A DNA stretch of 64,000 nucleotides from Heterocephalus glaber (GCF_000247695.1 NW_004624848.1:3765271-3829270); one strand, 5' to 3'. Positions 57,401-62,467 are shown, numbered from the stretch's first letter. Made by a program: numbers and translations. Notes: generated from the sequence alone by a model not told the origin.

Positions 57401-58614
57401 GTCCTGCCTCCCTGGTCTTCTCACTGCTGGGTATGGTGGTCTTTCCACTTGTGGAACTTTGCAGGTGTCGGTCAGCCCCAGTCTGAGTCTGAGCGCAGTT
57501 GTAAGGGCTTGCCTGCCCTTGGCCCTGGTCTCCAGGTCTTGGGTCCGTTACTGGTGGAGGAGCCCTGTCCTTCTCCCTCCTTCCACAGGCCAGCAGCACA
57601 GAGGGAGTAGATAATGCCTTGTCCTGTGAAGTAGACCTGTCTGTAGCATCACTGGAAGAAGAGTAGAAAACTCACCAAGTAATCCCAGCTTCCATTTTAT
57701 TTAATTTTAAATTTTAATTTTTGGGATTCAAATGAAAGAATAGGATATGTTGCCCTGAAACAGTGTGGTTTAAGTTTTTTCTCCCCAACATCTGGCCAGA
57801 CAACACACCACTCTCTTCTTTTTTTGGAGGGGGGTGCTGGGAATTGATCTCAGGACCTCATGCTTGCCAGGCAGGCGCTGCCTTGCTGAGGTACATCCCC
57901 AGCTCTACCTCTGCTTCTAAGAGAGGCTGCCGAGACTGTGTCCATCTGAAGCTCTTAGAAAGCGGGGAGAATACGGGCTTCTCCCCGGGGCTCTCAGTCC
58001 TGTAAGCTGCTGGGACAAGTCCTCAAGGTCTTGGGGAGAGGTGGGCACCAGCACTCCCTGACAGTGCAGAGCCAGCGTGGTTTCAGGAATGTTGGCTGGG
58101 AGGGTGAGGAGACCACGGGGAAGCAGTCACATGAGGGCCCGGCAGAGTTCCACACGTAAGATGGACCAGCTGCTACAGGCAGGGCAGCTCACCGTCCACA
58201 CAAGTGCAGCTCACTTCCAGCCTGCTCCCAGCGGCCTCCTTGGGTGGTGTCTAAGATATTTTACTGTCTTCTGATTGCCCCCCCCCCCCCGGTGCCCCAG
58301 TACTTGGGATTGAACCCAGGGCTTTTGCACTGAACTACATATCCTAAGCTCCTTTGTATTTTGAGAGATTTGCTAAGTTCCCTGGGCTGGGCTTGAACTT
58401 GTGATCCTCCTGACTCAGTCTCCCAGTTTTTCATGAGTTTAAAATAATGATGTAGCAAGCTTGTTACCTAGAAATAATACTTGACTATAAAATCATGCTA
58501 TTTTAAAGTCATGTTCTTTTGTTTCTGATGTCCAGGATTGAATCTAATGACCTGCCTCTGTTGACTGCTATCGCCAGCACACATTCTCCTCATGTGGCTC
58601 AAATACTACTATAA
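11374..58614 (+). CDS. FNIP2: FNIP2, folliculin-interacting protein 2 (5'-partial, coding exons 2-17)
   Basis: Joined exons: 11374-11500, 15816-15938, 18102-18202, 18295-18366, 19983-20083, 21945-22016, 26346-26475, 32490-32691, 32964-33052, 35395-35541, 35631-35800, 40053-41385, 42086-42242, 52849-53049, 56392-56507, 58536-58614. The total is 3220 nt: one base completing a split codon, then 1072 codons and a TAA. All introns are GT-AG and no frame break is seen. The protein follows FNIP2 rather than FNIP1: [26 protein letters not shown] and [11 protein letters not shown] are FNIP2-type. By family knowledge it partners FLCN (longin and DENN heterodimer), acts on lysosomal RagC/D GTPases in mTORC1/TFEB control, binds AMPK and is an HSP90 co-chaperone. 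The FNIP N-terminal/longin region lies in exons 2-8, the middle region in exons 9-13, and the C-terminal DENN region in exons 14-17. Human FNIP2 is about 1114 residues as I recall, so with exon 1 this copy is near full length. Confidence 0.97.
11838..11934 (+). mobile_element. Young ID SINE, perfect 15-bp target duplication
   Basis: GGGCTGGGGATTTAGCTCAG to CCCCAGTACC followed by A7 and (TAAAA)n. AAAATTCATAGAGCA flanks at 11823-11837 and 11935-11949. Confidence 0.96.
13040..13792 (-). pseudogene. CCDC152: CCDC152 processed pseudogene
   Basis: Read on the minus strand, this is an intronless copy of the coiled-coil protein CCDC152. Recognised pieces include [105 protein letters not shown] and [20 protein letters not shown]. 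The start position reads ACG instead of ATG (13790-13792), a frame break with an in-frame TAA lies at about 13600-13610, a one-base loss at about 13441-13448, and the C-terminus stops two codons early (CGA to TGA). The 3' 131 codons remain open. No introns plus multiple lesions mean a dead retrocopy; no poly(A) tract or target duplication was identified. Confidence 0.88.
13900..13988 (-). mobile_element. ID SINE (first of four in a cluster)
   Basis: T11, GGTACCAGGGATCGAACTCG to GAGCTAAATCCCCAGCCC. Confidence 0.93.
14007..14202 (-). mobile_element. B1 SINE (second in cluster)
   Basis: (TTTTG)n tail, GACAGGGCCTCAAACTGTGT, AGGCTGGCCTTGAACTCACT and GAGCCAGCACAGCACACCCG mark a reverse B1. Confidence 0.9.
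14217..14308 (-). mobile_element. ID SINE (third in cluster)
   Basis: GTTTGGTACCAGGGACTGAA to GAGCTAAATCCCTGGCT. Has a local duplication TCCTTGTGGTCCTTGTGC. Flanked by copies of CCTTCAGGGTTTT. Confidence 0.92.
14321..14479 (-). mobile_element. B1 SINE (fourth in cluster)
   Basis: GTTTTGTTTTTTGAGGCAGG to CTGGGATTACAGGCGTGTGC and CACCACACCCGGC: near-consensus reverse B1, flanked by CCTTCAGGGTTTT copies. Confidence 0.94.
15816..15938 (+). CDS. FNIP2: FNIP2 coding exon 3 (Ser-rich linker)
   Basis: 41 in-frame codons between CAACCCAG and GTGAGG, phase 0 at both ends. The exon ends [15 protein letters not shown], matching the FNIP2 segment GGSSHHAKEQLPKYQ as I remember it. The central serine tract reads SSISSCSSS, shorter than the human one, so the exon seems about eight codons shorter. 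The first half ([16 protein letters not shown]) is divergent, typical of a flexible loop in the longin domain. Confidence 0.93.
16634..16714 (+). mobile_element. ID SINE with 16-bp target duplication
   Basis: GGGGCCAGGGATTTAACTCA to TGATCCTCAGTACC plus A-tail; flanks AAGAAGTAGAAAGTGA (16618-16633) and AAGAAGCAGAAAGTGA (16715-16730). Confidence 0.94.
17787..17845 (+). mobile_element. 5'-truncated ID SINE
   Basis: Starts at CTGCCTGCCTCATAAGCGCA, then GTTCGAGCCCTGGTAC and an A-run; the A-box half is absent. Confidence 0.85.
17855..18015 (+). mobile_element. B1 SINE
   Basis: GCCAGGTGTGATGGCACATG, CCTGTAATCCCAGCACTTGG, GAGGCTGAGGCAGGAGGATT, and CTCTGTCTCAAAGAAG tail. Confidence 0.95.
18102..18202 (+). 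CDS. FNIP2: FNIP2 coding exon 4
   Basis: Starts TAC after GCATGTAG and ends with two bases (CG) of a split arginine codon before GTGAGT. It encodes [20 protein letters not shown] then [14 protein letters not shown]. This block is almost identical in FNIP1 and FNIP2 and belongs to the longin core that contacts FLCN. The only change noted against my memory of human FNIP2 is DINM for DVNM. Confidence 0.97.
18203..18294 (+). other. FNIP2: FNIP2 intron 4 (short, 92 nt)
   Basis: A 92-nt GT-AG intron with donor GTGAGT and acceptor TTGTTTTCCAG, close to the practical lower size limit for vertebrate introns. No repeat has inserted. Confidence 0.93.
18295..18366 (+). CDS. FNIP2: FNIP2 coding exon 5
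   Basis: 72 nt: one base completes Arg, 23 codons follow, and two bases of Asn (AA) precede GTAAGT. It encodes [20 protein letters not shown] then STN, matching FNIP2 (FNIP1 has MLSKVFTARTGSSICGS at this place). Confidence 0.97.
18771..18856 (-). mobile_element. ID SINE
   Basis: T8G6-type tail, GGTACCGGGGATTGAATTCG to GAGCTAAATCCCCAGCCC. Confidence 0.92.
19244..19327 (+). mobile_element. ID SINE
   Basis: GGGCTGGGGATTTAGCTCAG to GTTCAATCCCCAGTACC plus A10. Confidence 0.93.
19983..20083 (+). CDS. FNIP2: FNIP2 coding exon 6
   Basis: 101 nt with one base completing Asn, then [20 protein letters not shown] and [13 protein letters not shown], ending with a single G before GTAAAA. FNIP2 reads [20 protein letters not shown] as I recall, so DAHAG is a small divergent patch. 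The phase-1 end fits both the cassette exon at 20368 and exon 7 at 21945. Confidence 0.96.
20161..20250 (-). mobile_element. ID SINE upstream of the cassette exon
   Basis: T16, GGTACCGGGGATCGAACTTG to GAGCTAAATCCCCAGCCC; AAGTTTGTGC at 20150-20159 and 20251-20260. Ends 117 nt before the cassette exon. Confidence 0.94.
20368..20457 (+). CDS. FNIP2: Probable FNIP2 cassette (alternative) exon
   Basis: 90 nt between CTGCCTCTAG and GTTTGTGT. Joined to exon 6 (phase 1) it reads [20 protein letters not shown] then [10 protein letters not shown], and its last G joins exon 7 in phase, so inclusion adds 30 residues with no shift. FNIP1 carries GPLRLIRSASFFA at exactly this place, just before its HSNPMDMPGRE, equivalent to [11 protein letters not shown] here. 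I do not recall this segment in canonical human FNIP2, so it is probably alternatively spliced. The acceptor tract is good; the donor GTTTGT is weak. The serines in TRSAS align with reported AMPK sites in FNIP1 (S230, S232). Confidence 0.82.
21945..22016 (+). CDS. FNIP2: FNIP2 coding exon 7
   Basis: 72 nt after CTTTCCTGTAG, ending in a single G before GTATTT. It encodes [20 protein letters not shown] then [16 protein letters not shown] is the strongly conserved FNIP segment; its second serine, encoded across the junction with exon 8, matches the reported FNIP1 AMPK site S261. Confidence 0.97.
23378..23508 (-). mobile_element. B1 SINE
   Basis: GTTTTGTGACAGGGTCTCAC, GTGTAGCCCAGACTGGCC, CCGAGTGCTGAGTTACGGGT: diverged reverse B1. 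Confidence 0.85.
23640..23822. repeat. Dispersed purine-rich repeat, copy 1 (possible L1 3' end)
   Basis: Contains GGAAAATGGAAACAAAGCTT, CCGTACACAGGGAGGGGAGG and an A-rich end AAATAAAATAGAATTT. A related copy lies at 47430-47592. A polypurine tract plus A-rich end suggests a rodent L1 3' UTR, but I cannot confirm the family. Confidence 0.55.
24094..24189 (+). mobile_element. ID SINE with target duplication
   Basis: GGGGCCGAGGATTTAGCTCA to GATCCCTGGTACC, then (A)nG-rich tail; AGAAATA(T/C)AACTATG flanks at about 24080-24093 and 24190-24204. Confidence 0.94.
26032..26105 (-). mobile_element. ID SINE
   Basis: TTGTACCAGGGATCGAACTT to GAGCTAAATCCCCGGCCC, between AAAGGTGTTTTCTTT and AAAGGGTGTTTTCTTT. 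Confidence 0.93.
26346..26475 (+). CDS. FNIP2: FNIP2 coding exon 8
   Basis: 130 nt after TTCTTCACAG. It encodes [20 protein letters not shown] then [20 protein letters not shown] and PR, and ends with TG of a split codon before the strong donor GTGAGT. With the first base of exon 9 that codon is TGG (Trp), where human FNIP2 has Arg (PRRSTDE) as I recall. [12 protein letters not shown] and [16 protein letters not shown] are family hallmarks. Confidence 0.96.
27995..28070 (+). mobile_element. ID SINE, variant A-box
   Basis: GGGGCCGGGGTGTAGCTCAG to GTTCCATCCCCGGTACC. GATCACAATA follows and AATCACAATA precedes it. GTGTAGCTC and GTTCCATCC differ from the local consensus. Confidence 0.9.
28473..28562 (-). 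mobile_element. ID SINE
   Basis: T16, GGTACCAGGGATCAAACTCA to GAGCTAAATCCCAGGCCC. Confidence 0.93.
29695..29738 (-). mobile_element. ID SINE 3' fragment
   Basis: Only TTGTGGTACTGAGGATTGAA and CCCAGGGCTGACTTGCA remain. Confidence 0.5.
30583..30670 (-). mobile_element. ID SINE (left arm of an inverted pair)
   Basis: GGTACCAGGGATCGAACTCC to GAGTTAAATCCCTGGCCCC; AAGCAAGTCTTTT at 30570-30582 and 30671-30683. Confidence 0.93.
30730..30811 (+). mobile_element. ID SINE (right arm of an inverted pair)
   Basis: GGGCCGGGGATTTAGCTCAG to GTTCGATCCCTGGTACC plus A9; GAACAGA-type flanks on both sides. Opposite orientation to the ID 60 bp upstream. Confidence 0.94.
31138..31225 (+). mobile_element. ID SINE with target duplication
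   Basis: GGGGCTGGGGATTTAGCTCA to GATTCCCCGTACTG plus A14; AGCTTTCTT at 31129-31137 and 31226-31234. Confidence 0.93.
31412..31592 (+). mobile_element. B1-ID composite SINE
   Basis: B1 part GCCAGATGTGGTGGTGCCCA to GAGACTCTGTCTCC, followed by ID-like GGTTCAATCCCAGTACCGG and A-rich tail. Confidence 0.85.
32490..32691 (+). CDS. FNIP2: FNIP2 coding exon 9
   Basis: One base completes the split codon, then 67 codons run to GAAAAG before GTAATA. They encode [40 protein letters not shown] and [20 protein letters not shown], then LKSAIEK. This is the start of the FNIP middle region, with the longin-type strand [11 protein letters not shown] and the [13 protein letters not shown] helix shared with FNIP1. 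The EEAQRNFQ insert is FNIP2-specific. Confidence 0.97.
32692..32963 (+). other. FNIP2: FNIP2 intron 9 (272 nt)
   Basis: Short repeat-free intron, donor GTAATA, acceptor CTTCCCCCAG. Confidence 0.92.
32964..33052 (+). CDS. FNIP2: FNIP2 coding exon 10
   Basis: 29 codons plus two bases: [20 protein letters not shown] then RLMEALGEF, with the final AG joined to G of exon 11 to give Arg. This is the helical FNIP2 segment [24 protein letters not shown]1 is quite different here (RSADASQRSLAYNRIV), which supports the FNIP2 identity. Confidence 0.97.
34117..34199 (-). mobile_element. ID SINE relic
   Basis: T10, GGCACTGAGAATCGAACTCA to GAGCTACATCCCTGGCC, diverged. Confidence 0.82.
34404..34470 (+). 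mobile_element. Possible hAT-type transposon fragment
   Basis: CAGTGGTGGCGAACCTGTGG followed by CACAGGTGCTCAGCAGAC resembles the CAGTGGTGGCGAACC-type ends of some mammalian hAT non-autonomous elements. No opposite end or 8-bp duplication was found. Confidence 0.3.
34722..35020 (+). mobile_element. B1-ID composite SINE, interrupted by a younger ID
   Basis: B1 half GCCAGGTATATTGGCACACA to CAAGACCCTACCTC, then an inserted ID (34852-34930), then the old ID half GGGTTGAGTGTACAGCCCAG to GGTTCAATCCTCAGTACTGC with (AAAAT)n tail. Confidence 0.88.
34852..34930 (+). mobile_element. Young ID SINE nested in a B1-ID composite
   Basis: GGGCTGGGGATTTAGCTCAG to TATCCCCAGTACC; AAAAATTAAA occurs at both borders (34835-34844 and 34931-34940). 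Confidence 0.92.
35395..35541 (+). CDS. FNIP2: FNIP2 coding exon 11
   Basis: 147 nt after CTTTTCACAG. It encodes [40 protein letters not shown] and LIEHINKN, closing with CA of a split Gln before GTAAGC. It is nearly identical to my memory of human FNIP2, with WLAMMSS for WLTMMSG and EKSQ for EKNQ. Confidence 0.97.
35542..35630 (+). other. FNIP2: FNIP2 intron 11 (short, 89 nt)
   Basis: An 89-nt GT-AG intron with donor GTAAGC and acceptor TTTCTCCCAG; no repeat inside. Confidence 0.93.
35631..35800 (+). CDS. FNIP2: FNIP2 coding exon 12
   Basis: 170 nt. It completes Gln, then encodes [40 protein letters not shown] and [16 protein letters not shown], ending with G before [14 protein letters not shown] separates it from FNIP1 (KHSSQSVD), and [20 protein letters not shown] is the most conserved stretch of the family. 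NSLA replaces NMLA. Confidence 0.97.
36985..37061 (-). mobile_element. Old ID-like SINE
   Basis: AAGTACTGGGGTTTGAACTT to GAACCACCGAGTGCCATCCC CAGCC: diverged reverse ID. Confidence 0.7.
37200..37318 (-). mobile_element. Old B1 SINE
   Basis: TGAGTTGCCTAGGCTGGCCT, CCTCAGCCTCCAAGTTGCTG and GATCACAGCCATGTGCCACC show reverse B1. Confidence 0.82.
40053..41385 (+). CDS. FNIP2: FNIP2 coding exon 13 (large disordered region)
   Basis: 1333 nt, a 443-codon open frame between CTCTCCAG and GTAATG. The first 100 residues are conserved: [40 protein letters not shown], then a LIR-like [10 protein letters not shown] and [11 protein letters not shown]. The following 320 residues are Gly/Ala/Glu/Pro-rich and diverged, as expected for the disordered middle of FNIP2, with conserved islands [29 protein letters not shown] and [16 protein letters not shown]. 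It ends VELPLPR. GC content and CpG density are much higher than in neighbouring exons. The true exon begins at 40053; an earlier in-frame ATG at 40025 is intronic. Confidence 0.96.
40286..40297 (+). other. FNIP2: LIR-like motif (YVVV) in FNIP2
   Basis: The codons spell Tyr-Val-Val-Val directly after acidic EESE, fitting the LC3-interacting consensus of aromatic, two residues, then an aliphatic residue. The equivalent human FNIP2 motif is YVVI as I recall, used for GABARAP capture of FLCN-FNIP. Ile to Val is conservative. Confidence 0.6.
41250..41300 (+). other. FNIP2: CK2-type serine relay motif in FNIP2
   Basis: Encodes [16 protein letters not shown], aligned with FNIP1 [15 protein letters not shown], where CK2 reportedly phosphorylates a series of serines (S938, S939, S941, S946, S948) that tune HSP90 binding. 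The first four serines are kept; the fifth is Glu here. Confidence 0.6.
41386..42085 (+). other. FNIP2: FNIP2 intron 13 (GC-rich)
   Basis: 700 nt, GC-rich with frequent CpG like exon 13, and no repeats. Several shadow frames are open because of base composition. Acceptor GTTGTTCTAG. Confidence 0.85.
42086..42242 (+). CDS. FNIP2: FNIP2 coding exon 14 (DENN region begins)
   Basis: 157 nt. After completing Arg it encodes [40 protein letters not shown] and [12 protein letters not shown], ending on a codon boundary before [27 protein letters not shown] is the FNIP2 start of the C-terminal DENN region (FNIP1: [22 protein letters not shown]). Confidence 0.97.
44955..45250 (+). mobile_element. MIR SINE relics
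   Basis: GGGTTCGAGTCCTGTTACCA CC with CACTCAGTCACTG (about 44.96 kb), then TCTAGTCTGTAAAATGAACA and a MIR-like tail (45.11-45.25 kb) recall the tRNA-derived MIR consensus. Two adjacent or one broken copy. Confidence 0.6.
47430..47592 (+). repeat. Dispersed purine-rich repeat, copy 2 (possible L1 3' end)
   Basis: GGAAAATGGAAGCAAAGCTT, AAGGAGGGGGAGGGGAATGG, ATATTGTGTACAGAGACCAA and an A-rich end after AAAGGTACCGAAGAAATT. Shares its core with 23.69-23.79 kb. Confidence 0.6.
47641..47735. repeat. 48-bp tandem duplication
   Basis: Two imperfect units beginning GTGGGTAGAGGAAAGTAGTC (47641) and GTGGGTGGAGAAAAGTAAAG (47689), each continuing AC.CAGGAGAAATCAAATC-like. Confidence 0.85.
48101..48177 (+). 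mobile_element. ID SINE
   Basis: GAGCTGGGGACGTAGCTCAG to GAGTTGGATCCCCCGTAGTA; the B-box has changed to GTTGGATCC. Confidence 0.9.
48500..49140. other. CpG-rich block in intron 14
   Basis: About 640 nt of high GC with frequent CpG (GGACGCGGACGCAGC, GGGCGCCGCCACGGGGGCCG, GCCGCGCTCCTGCCGCCCC). Open frames exist on both strands (48502-48978 plus, 48550-48924 minus), which is expected from composition. A lone AATAAA is at 49164-49169. I recognise no protein or known promoter. Confidence 0.6.
49343..49428 (+). mobile_element. Old ID SINE (BC1-like form)
   Basis: GGGTTGAGAATGCAGCTCAG, GCACTTGCTTAGCATGCATG and GGTTCAAGCCTCTGCATCC plus A10: closer to the ancestral ID form than the young local family. 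Confidence 0.82.
50860..51212. mobile_element. Small non-autonomous DNA transposon with terminal inverted repeats
   Basis: Starts AGTGGACCCTTGACTTATGA and ends with the inverse of AGTGGACCCTGGAGTTACAA; the first 10 bases are perfect inverted copies and the next ten are similar. Internal GTTGTAACTCAAG units occur near both ends. About 353 nt, no transposase frame. The family (Tigger/mariner-like) is inferred only from the ends. Confidence 0.65.
51380..51413. repeat. (GT)n microsatellite
   Basis: GT repeat with one TTTG interruption, adjoining a minus-strand ID remnant (GATGTTGGAGATTGAGCCCA at 51412-51445). Confidence 0.9.
52254..52339 (-). mobile_element. ID SINE, perfect 11-bp target duplication
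   Basis: GGTACCAGGGATCAAACTCG to GAGCTAAATCCCTGGCCC; ATTGGGAGTTT at 52243-52253 and 52340-52350. Confidence 0.95.
52467..52555 (-). mobile_element. ID SINE
   Basis: T14, GGTACTGGGGATAGAACTCG to GAGCTAAATCTCCGGCCC. Confidence 0.92.
52849..53049 (+). CDS. FNIP2: FNIP2 coding exon 15 (DENN region)
   Basis: 67 codons, phase 0 at both ends: [60 protein letters not shown] and LHLPADF. Nearly identical to FNIP2 (FNIP1: ADMDKWTVQVASSQRR). Donor TTTGTAAGT is strong; an ID SINE begins only about 80 nt downstream. Confidence 0.98.
53131..53214 (-). mobile_element. ID SINE just after exon 15
   Basis: GGTACCGGAGATCGAACTCA to GAGCTCAATCCCAGCCC; CAGATGTA at 53123-53130 and 53215-53222. Confidence 0.92.
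54150..54260 (+). mobile_element. MIR SINE relic
   Basis: CCACTTGGGTGACGGTGGGT, GCCTCAGCCTTCTGGTTTGT and AGAATGAAGATAATATAAGG match the MIR core pattern. Confidence 0.55.
56392..56507 (+). CDS. FNIP2: FNIP2 coding exon 16 (DENN region)
   Basis: 38 codons plus two bases: [38 protein letters not shown], then GG of a split Gly before GTGAGT. FNIP2 has [12 protein letters not shown] where FNIP1 has [12 protein letters not shown]. Confidence 0.98.
57817..57905 (-). mobile_element. Old ID SINE
   Basis: GGTGCTGGGAATTGATCTCA to GAGGTACATCCCCAGCTC, diverged. Confidence 0.8.
58278..58436 (-). mobile_element. Old ID/B1 composite near the last exon
   Basis: C12 tract, then GGTGCCCCAGTACTTGGGAT TGAACC (ID-like) and TTTTGAGAGATTTGCTAAGT to GACTCAGTCTCCCAG (B1-like). 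Ends 100 nt before exon 17. Confidence 0.75.
58536..58614 (+). CDS. FNIP2: FNIP2 terminal coding exon 17 and stop
   Basis: After GATGTCCAG, one base completes Gly, then [20 protein letters not shown] and AQILL, stop TAA at 58612-58614. The FNIP family C-terminus is STHSPYVAQILL; here Tyr is His (CAT). Length and ending match the normal C-terminus, so the gene is not truncated. Confidence 0.98.
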
Positions 58615-61600
58615 GCTAAAGCTCAGGACACTTCTTCCTTGGAAGAAGAAAAATTCTCAGCTGCAAGAGAAAGGAATAAGCTCTCTGGACGTCCAGCGTG
58701 AGAAGAGCAAGCAGAAACCATTCCGCTGTGTGTCTTGCACTGTTGCTTTCAGGTGGATGCTTATTGGAAGACTTATGTTGGCACGGCACAGTGGCATTTG
58801 TGACTTCAGGAGGCCTTTCTGCCTTTCGTTCCCATGACTCAGCAGAGCCAGCCTGCTGGCGGAGGGGCACAGCACTACAGAGCGCTCGCTGCCGCGCTGC
58901 CAGGCGGGGCGAGGGGCGAGGGGCACTGTGTCATTCTAGCAGCAGCGCCCAGCAGGCGGGTGCTGCACACGAGCCGGGCGGGCGCGCTGTTCTAGAGACC
59001 GCGGTCCTCAGGCCAGGCGGGAAAGCCATGCCACTGGCCACTGCCCCCAGCTCTGGCTGCAGCAGCTGCCGTGGGGAACAGAGGGTGCTGGGGCGCTGTC
59101 CCCTTTCTGTTCAGTTTACTTGACTCAGGTGCAACCACAGGGAGTCAGAGATGGAGCACTGGTGCGAGGTCTGTATCTTGGGGAGAGGCGCTCAGCAGAG
59201 GACTGCAGGGAGGGGAGGGCTCCCGCCGGCCACCCCTTCCTGTGAGCGCTGCCGAGGACCAGGCTGTTTGAGGCACGGCTGGCTGGGTGGGAGCGAGGTC
59301 TGCAGCAGTTCCTTCGCATATTTCAGACAATCCATATCTGATCTGGATTTTTACATTATCACCTCTGCACCTTCTGATTCCTATGTCCTTTTCAAAATGA
59401 CTTTACAGAATTTCACTTGACCGTCATATAAAGCTTACCAAAGTGAAGAATTATTGTTCTAGTTCACTTCTAAAAACCTTAATTTTCTGTTACCATAAAG
59501 AGACTTGGTTTGCTGACCATGAAACAGACTGTGTGCTCACCTCTAGAGTAGAGTGGAAGACTTTTAACCTCTGACTGCGGAAAGGCAGGAGCAGTGGTAA
59601 AGCCAGCTGCTGCCGCACTTCATGTGTCCCTGGCCTTGAGAACAGGAGGGAGCTCTCGGGGGGAGCTGGCTGGCTGATGGAGCCATGAGTGACATAAGTC
59701 TGTCTCTGTTCTTTCGCGAATACAAGTCCGTTGTTGATGCGTGAGTCGGCCAGCTGCCCGGGAGGCAGGCAGCGCTGAGGACCAGGCAGAGCTGTTCCCC
59801 CTCCGCCCGCTAAGAAGAGGTCAGTGGGTGCCCCAAGGCCTGTAAGATTTTTAAATTTTCTTTGACGTCTTTCACAAAATCGAAGTTTCCCTTTCTTTTG
59901 AATCTTTGCTGTTGTGCCTGAGGGAGAGAACGCACCCTCCCTGGGTCCTGCCCCCGGCATCTGCTTTCCCTTCTGTGTGAATAAGCAGGTGGCAGCCTTT
60001 CCCTTGGTCCGGTCTGCACCGCCCAGCGCATTCCCTTGTTTACACCTGTGGGCACTTTGCCTCGTTCAGAGGAAAGGACAGGATACAGACTCACTTCTGT
60101 TCTGTTCAGGTGTGTACCCAGGAGCATGTGAAATTAGCCCCATCCAGGGGAAACTGACTTTAACCGGCTGATTCTCAACTCCATGTACAAAATATTTAGC
60201 CCAGACCTTCAACCGGAGAAAACTGGCCCCTAGAGTGTTGTTCCGGACTGCCCTGGGGAGAAGCTGGCAGGAGCTGCTCTCGGTCACAGTGGGGTTTGCC
60301 TCGGTGGTGGGATTCCAGTCAGAGCCTGATCCTCAGGTCTGTTACCTGTGAAACAGACCGGGAATGCTGCTGCCCCTGTAGCCCTCCTCTGAACCCTGCC
60401 GTTCACATTTTCTTTGTTTAAATTCAACCTCTTCCCAAAAGTGAGAGAGAATCCTCATGGACTTGTGTCGAGATGCGCCTGCTGCTCCTCCACACACCTG
60501 GGTTCCATCCACCTTGGCCGCTGGGCCAGAAAGGGACTTGCTCTCCCCCGTGCCCACCGTGCGATAAAATAAAAATCAAAAAAATAAGAAATCTACCTCA
60601 GTTGACAGATTCGACCTCTAGGGTTTTTTTCAACTTGTGAGTCTTACCTGTTGAGTGGAACTTTCGCAGCGTCTTGCTTTTCTGAGCAAGCTAGCGAGGC
60701 ACAACAGAGCAGAAGGACTTCAGTCACTGTGATGGGCCTCTCCTAGCATATTGCAGTTTTATTTTTAACAAACTGATAAGTGATATGAATGTAAAGGTAA
60801 TTGTGCGCATTTTAAACACGACAATGAAAATTTAAAATGTAGCTTCCAGACTTGTGCATAATTCCAAAGTATTTTATTTTTATCAGTGTTAAATAGCTTT
60901 TTGTACAGGCTTCAATCCATTTTTCTGAAATGTGCTGTTTTTTAATGAAAGTAACTATAATCTTTTCACATCCCATGGAACTGCTGTTTACACATTGCAA
61001 CTTTTTAAACTTAACCATATTTTTCCGAATTAACTTTTTTGGAGGGAGGAAATTCCCCACTTGCTAAATGATACTAAACTGTCGTTTGGGCTCTTATAAT
61101 TAGGTCCTCAGATTTTATAAAAGGGTAGTCTGTAGCTTTCTAGGTTCTTCACTAACTAAAGTTGGTTGTACATAAATAATAGAGTGACACCCAAAATCTT
61201 TTAAATATCTGGGTTTTCCACTAGCGACATAGCGTGGAGAGTATTTTGTTCATGCATACTTTAGCCATTAAATTGGACACATCTTGAGCTTCTCTTAGTT
61301 AATGCGAACCGTTTGTTTTTTTTTATTGTACTTGAGACAGGATATTTTAATATAATTTTTGCCTAAATCAAACAGCCCACTCTAAATGTTAATTTTTAAA
61401 TGTCAGACTTTGGTGAGCCATCTCTTTGGGAAGTAAGATTACAGTATGCTTAATTTTCAGTGGTGGCTAAAGACAAAATTCTGGGATTTGTTACTATTAA
61501 AGCTTCATTAAGAGAAATTGATAGAGACTTTCTATTTTTTGATCAACTGAATGGATACCAATGTCAGTGTATGGGAAACTTTTCTTAAAACTTGTTCATG

Positions 61601-61665
61601 TATTCTTTTGATCCATTTTCTGTGGCATTTGGTGCAATAAACCTTTGGAATTTATCTTGAACATT
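58615..61665 (+). other. FNIP2: FNIP2 3' UTR (approximate 3' end)
   Basis: About 3 kb from the stop to a canonical polyadenylation signal, in line with the long 3' UTR of mammalian FNIP2 as I recall. The first 1.9 kb is GC-rich; the last 1 kb (60.6-61.65 kb) is AT-rich and free of SINEs, as is usual for a conserved UTR tail. The cleavage site is inferred, not seen. Confidence 0.75.
61636..61641 (+). promoter_or_regulatory. FNIP2: Polyadenylation signal AATAAA (FNIP2)
   Basis: Canonical hexamer in GGTGCAATAAACC, followed within 30-60 nt by a TG/T-rich element (TTCTGGTGCAGC, TGATCTGTTTGTT). Best candidate for the main FNIP2 cleavage site, about 3.0 kb after the stop codon. Confidence 0.75.
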
Positions 61666-62467
61666 TTCTGGTGCAGCATATGATCTGTTTGTTACCTTTA
61701 ATTGAGTACGGAGTCTCCCTTAACAATAACTCATGGAGAAACGAGGTTATTACACATAGTAGTGGCTCTCGGCAGGCTTTGGAAACGTGCGGGCATCTTG
61801 GTTGGTTGTGCAGTTGAGGCCAGTGGTGTGGACCAGGGCTGACAGGCGAGATGTCCCGCAGCAAGTGGACATCAGGGCCAGTGCCTGTGTGACCTTGGAA
61901 TGCCGCTGGACATTCGTGTGGGTGAAAACCTGATTAATTATCTAAGCCGAGAACTGAGTTCTGTACGTAAGAGGACAATGTTACATGATTTTAGTGTAGG
62001 CATGTTTCAGAATGCACCCGTTAACTCTACACACTGAGGGAAGATTGACTTTGTAAGGATTGTAGCAGGAATTGGTTACTTGGTCTTTACCAAGAGCTGA
62101 TGTACTGTTTGGAAAACTCCGTTCCCAGCAGCAACTGATGTGGAACTGCCCGTCTGCGCGCGGAGCCTCTGCTCCTGGGCTTGAGCATGGCCCACTTCCC
62201 GGCACCTCCTGATCCGGCGCCCTAAAATGTAGGCACTGGAATATGCATTGCTACATGGCATTTTAAATGGTGCAACTGGGAACTATTGATTTGTGATAGA
62301 CTGTGTATGCAAGTCATACTGTTAATGAATTTTATCATAAAGGGGCCACTATAAAATATTTGCTATGGAAAGAGGTGAGTTACAGCACTGTACTTGGTCA
62401 GAGGAAGTGGTACTGTTAAGCATGCCTTGTCCTGTTGCGATGCCTGCTGTTTCGTTGCCTGAAAGAC

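Larger units (their letters stand above)
56508..58535 (+). other. FNIP2: FNIP2 intron 16
   Basis: Holds a minus-strand ID relic (57.82-57.9 kb) and an old ID/B1 composite (58.28-58.44 kb) ending about 100 nt before the last acceptor. Otherwise no supported feature. Confidence 0.82.

Noticed and set aside
60568..60573. AATAAA at 60568 as main polyadenylation site
   Set aside because: It lies in an A-rich stretch (ATAAAATAAAAATC) without a clear downstream GT-rich element; 61636 is better. Minor use is possible.
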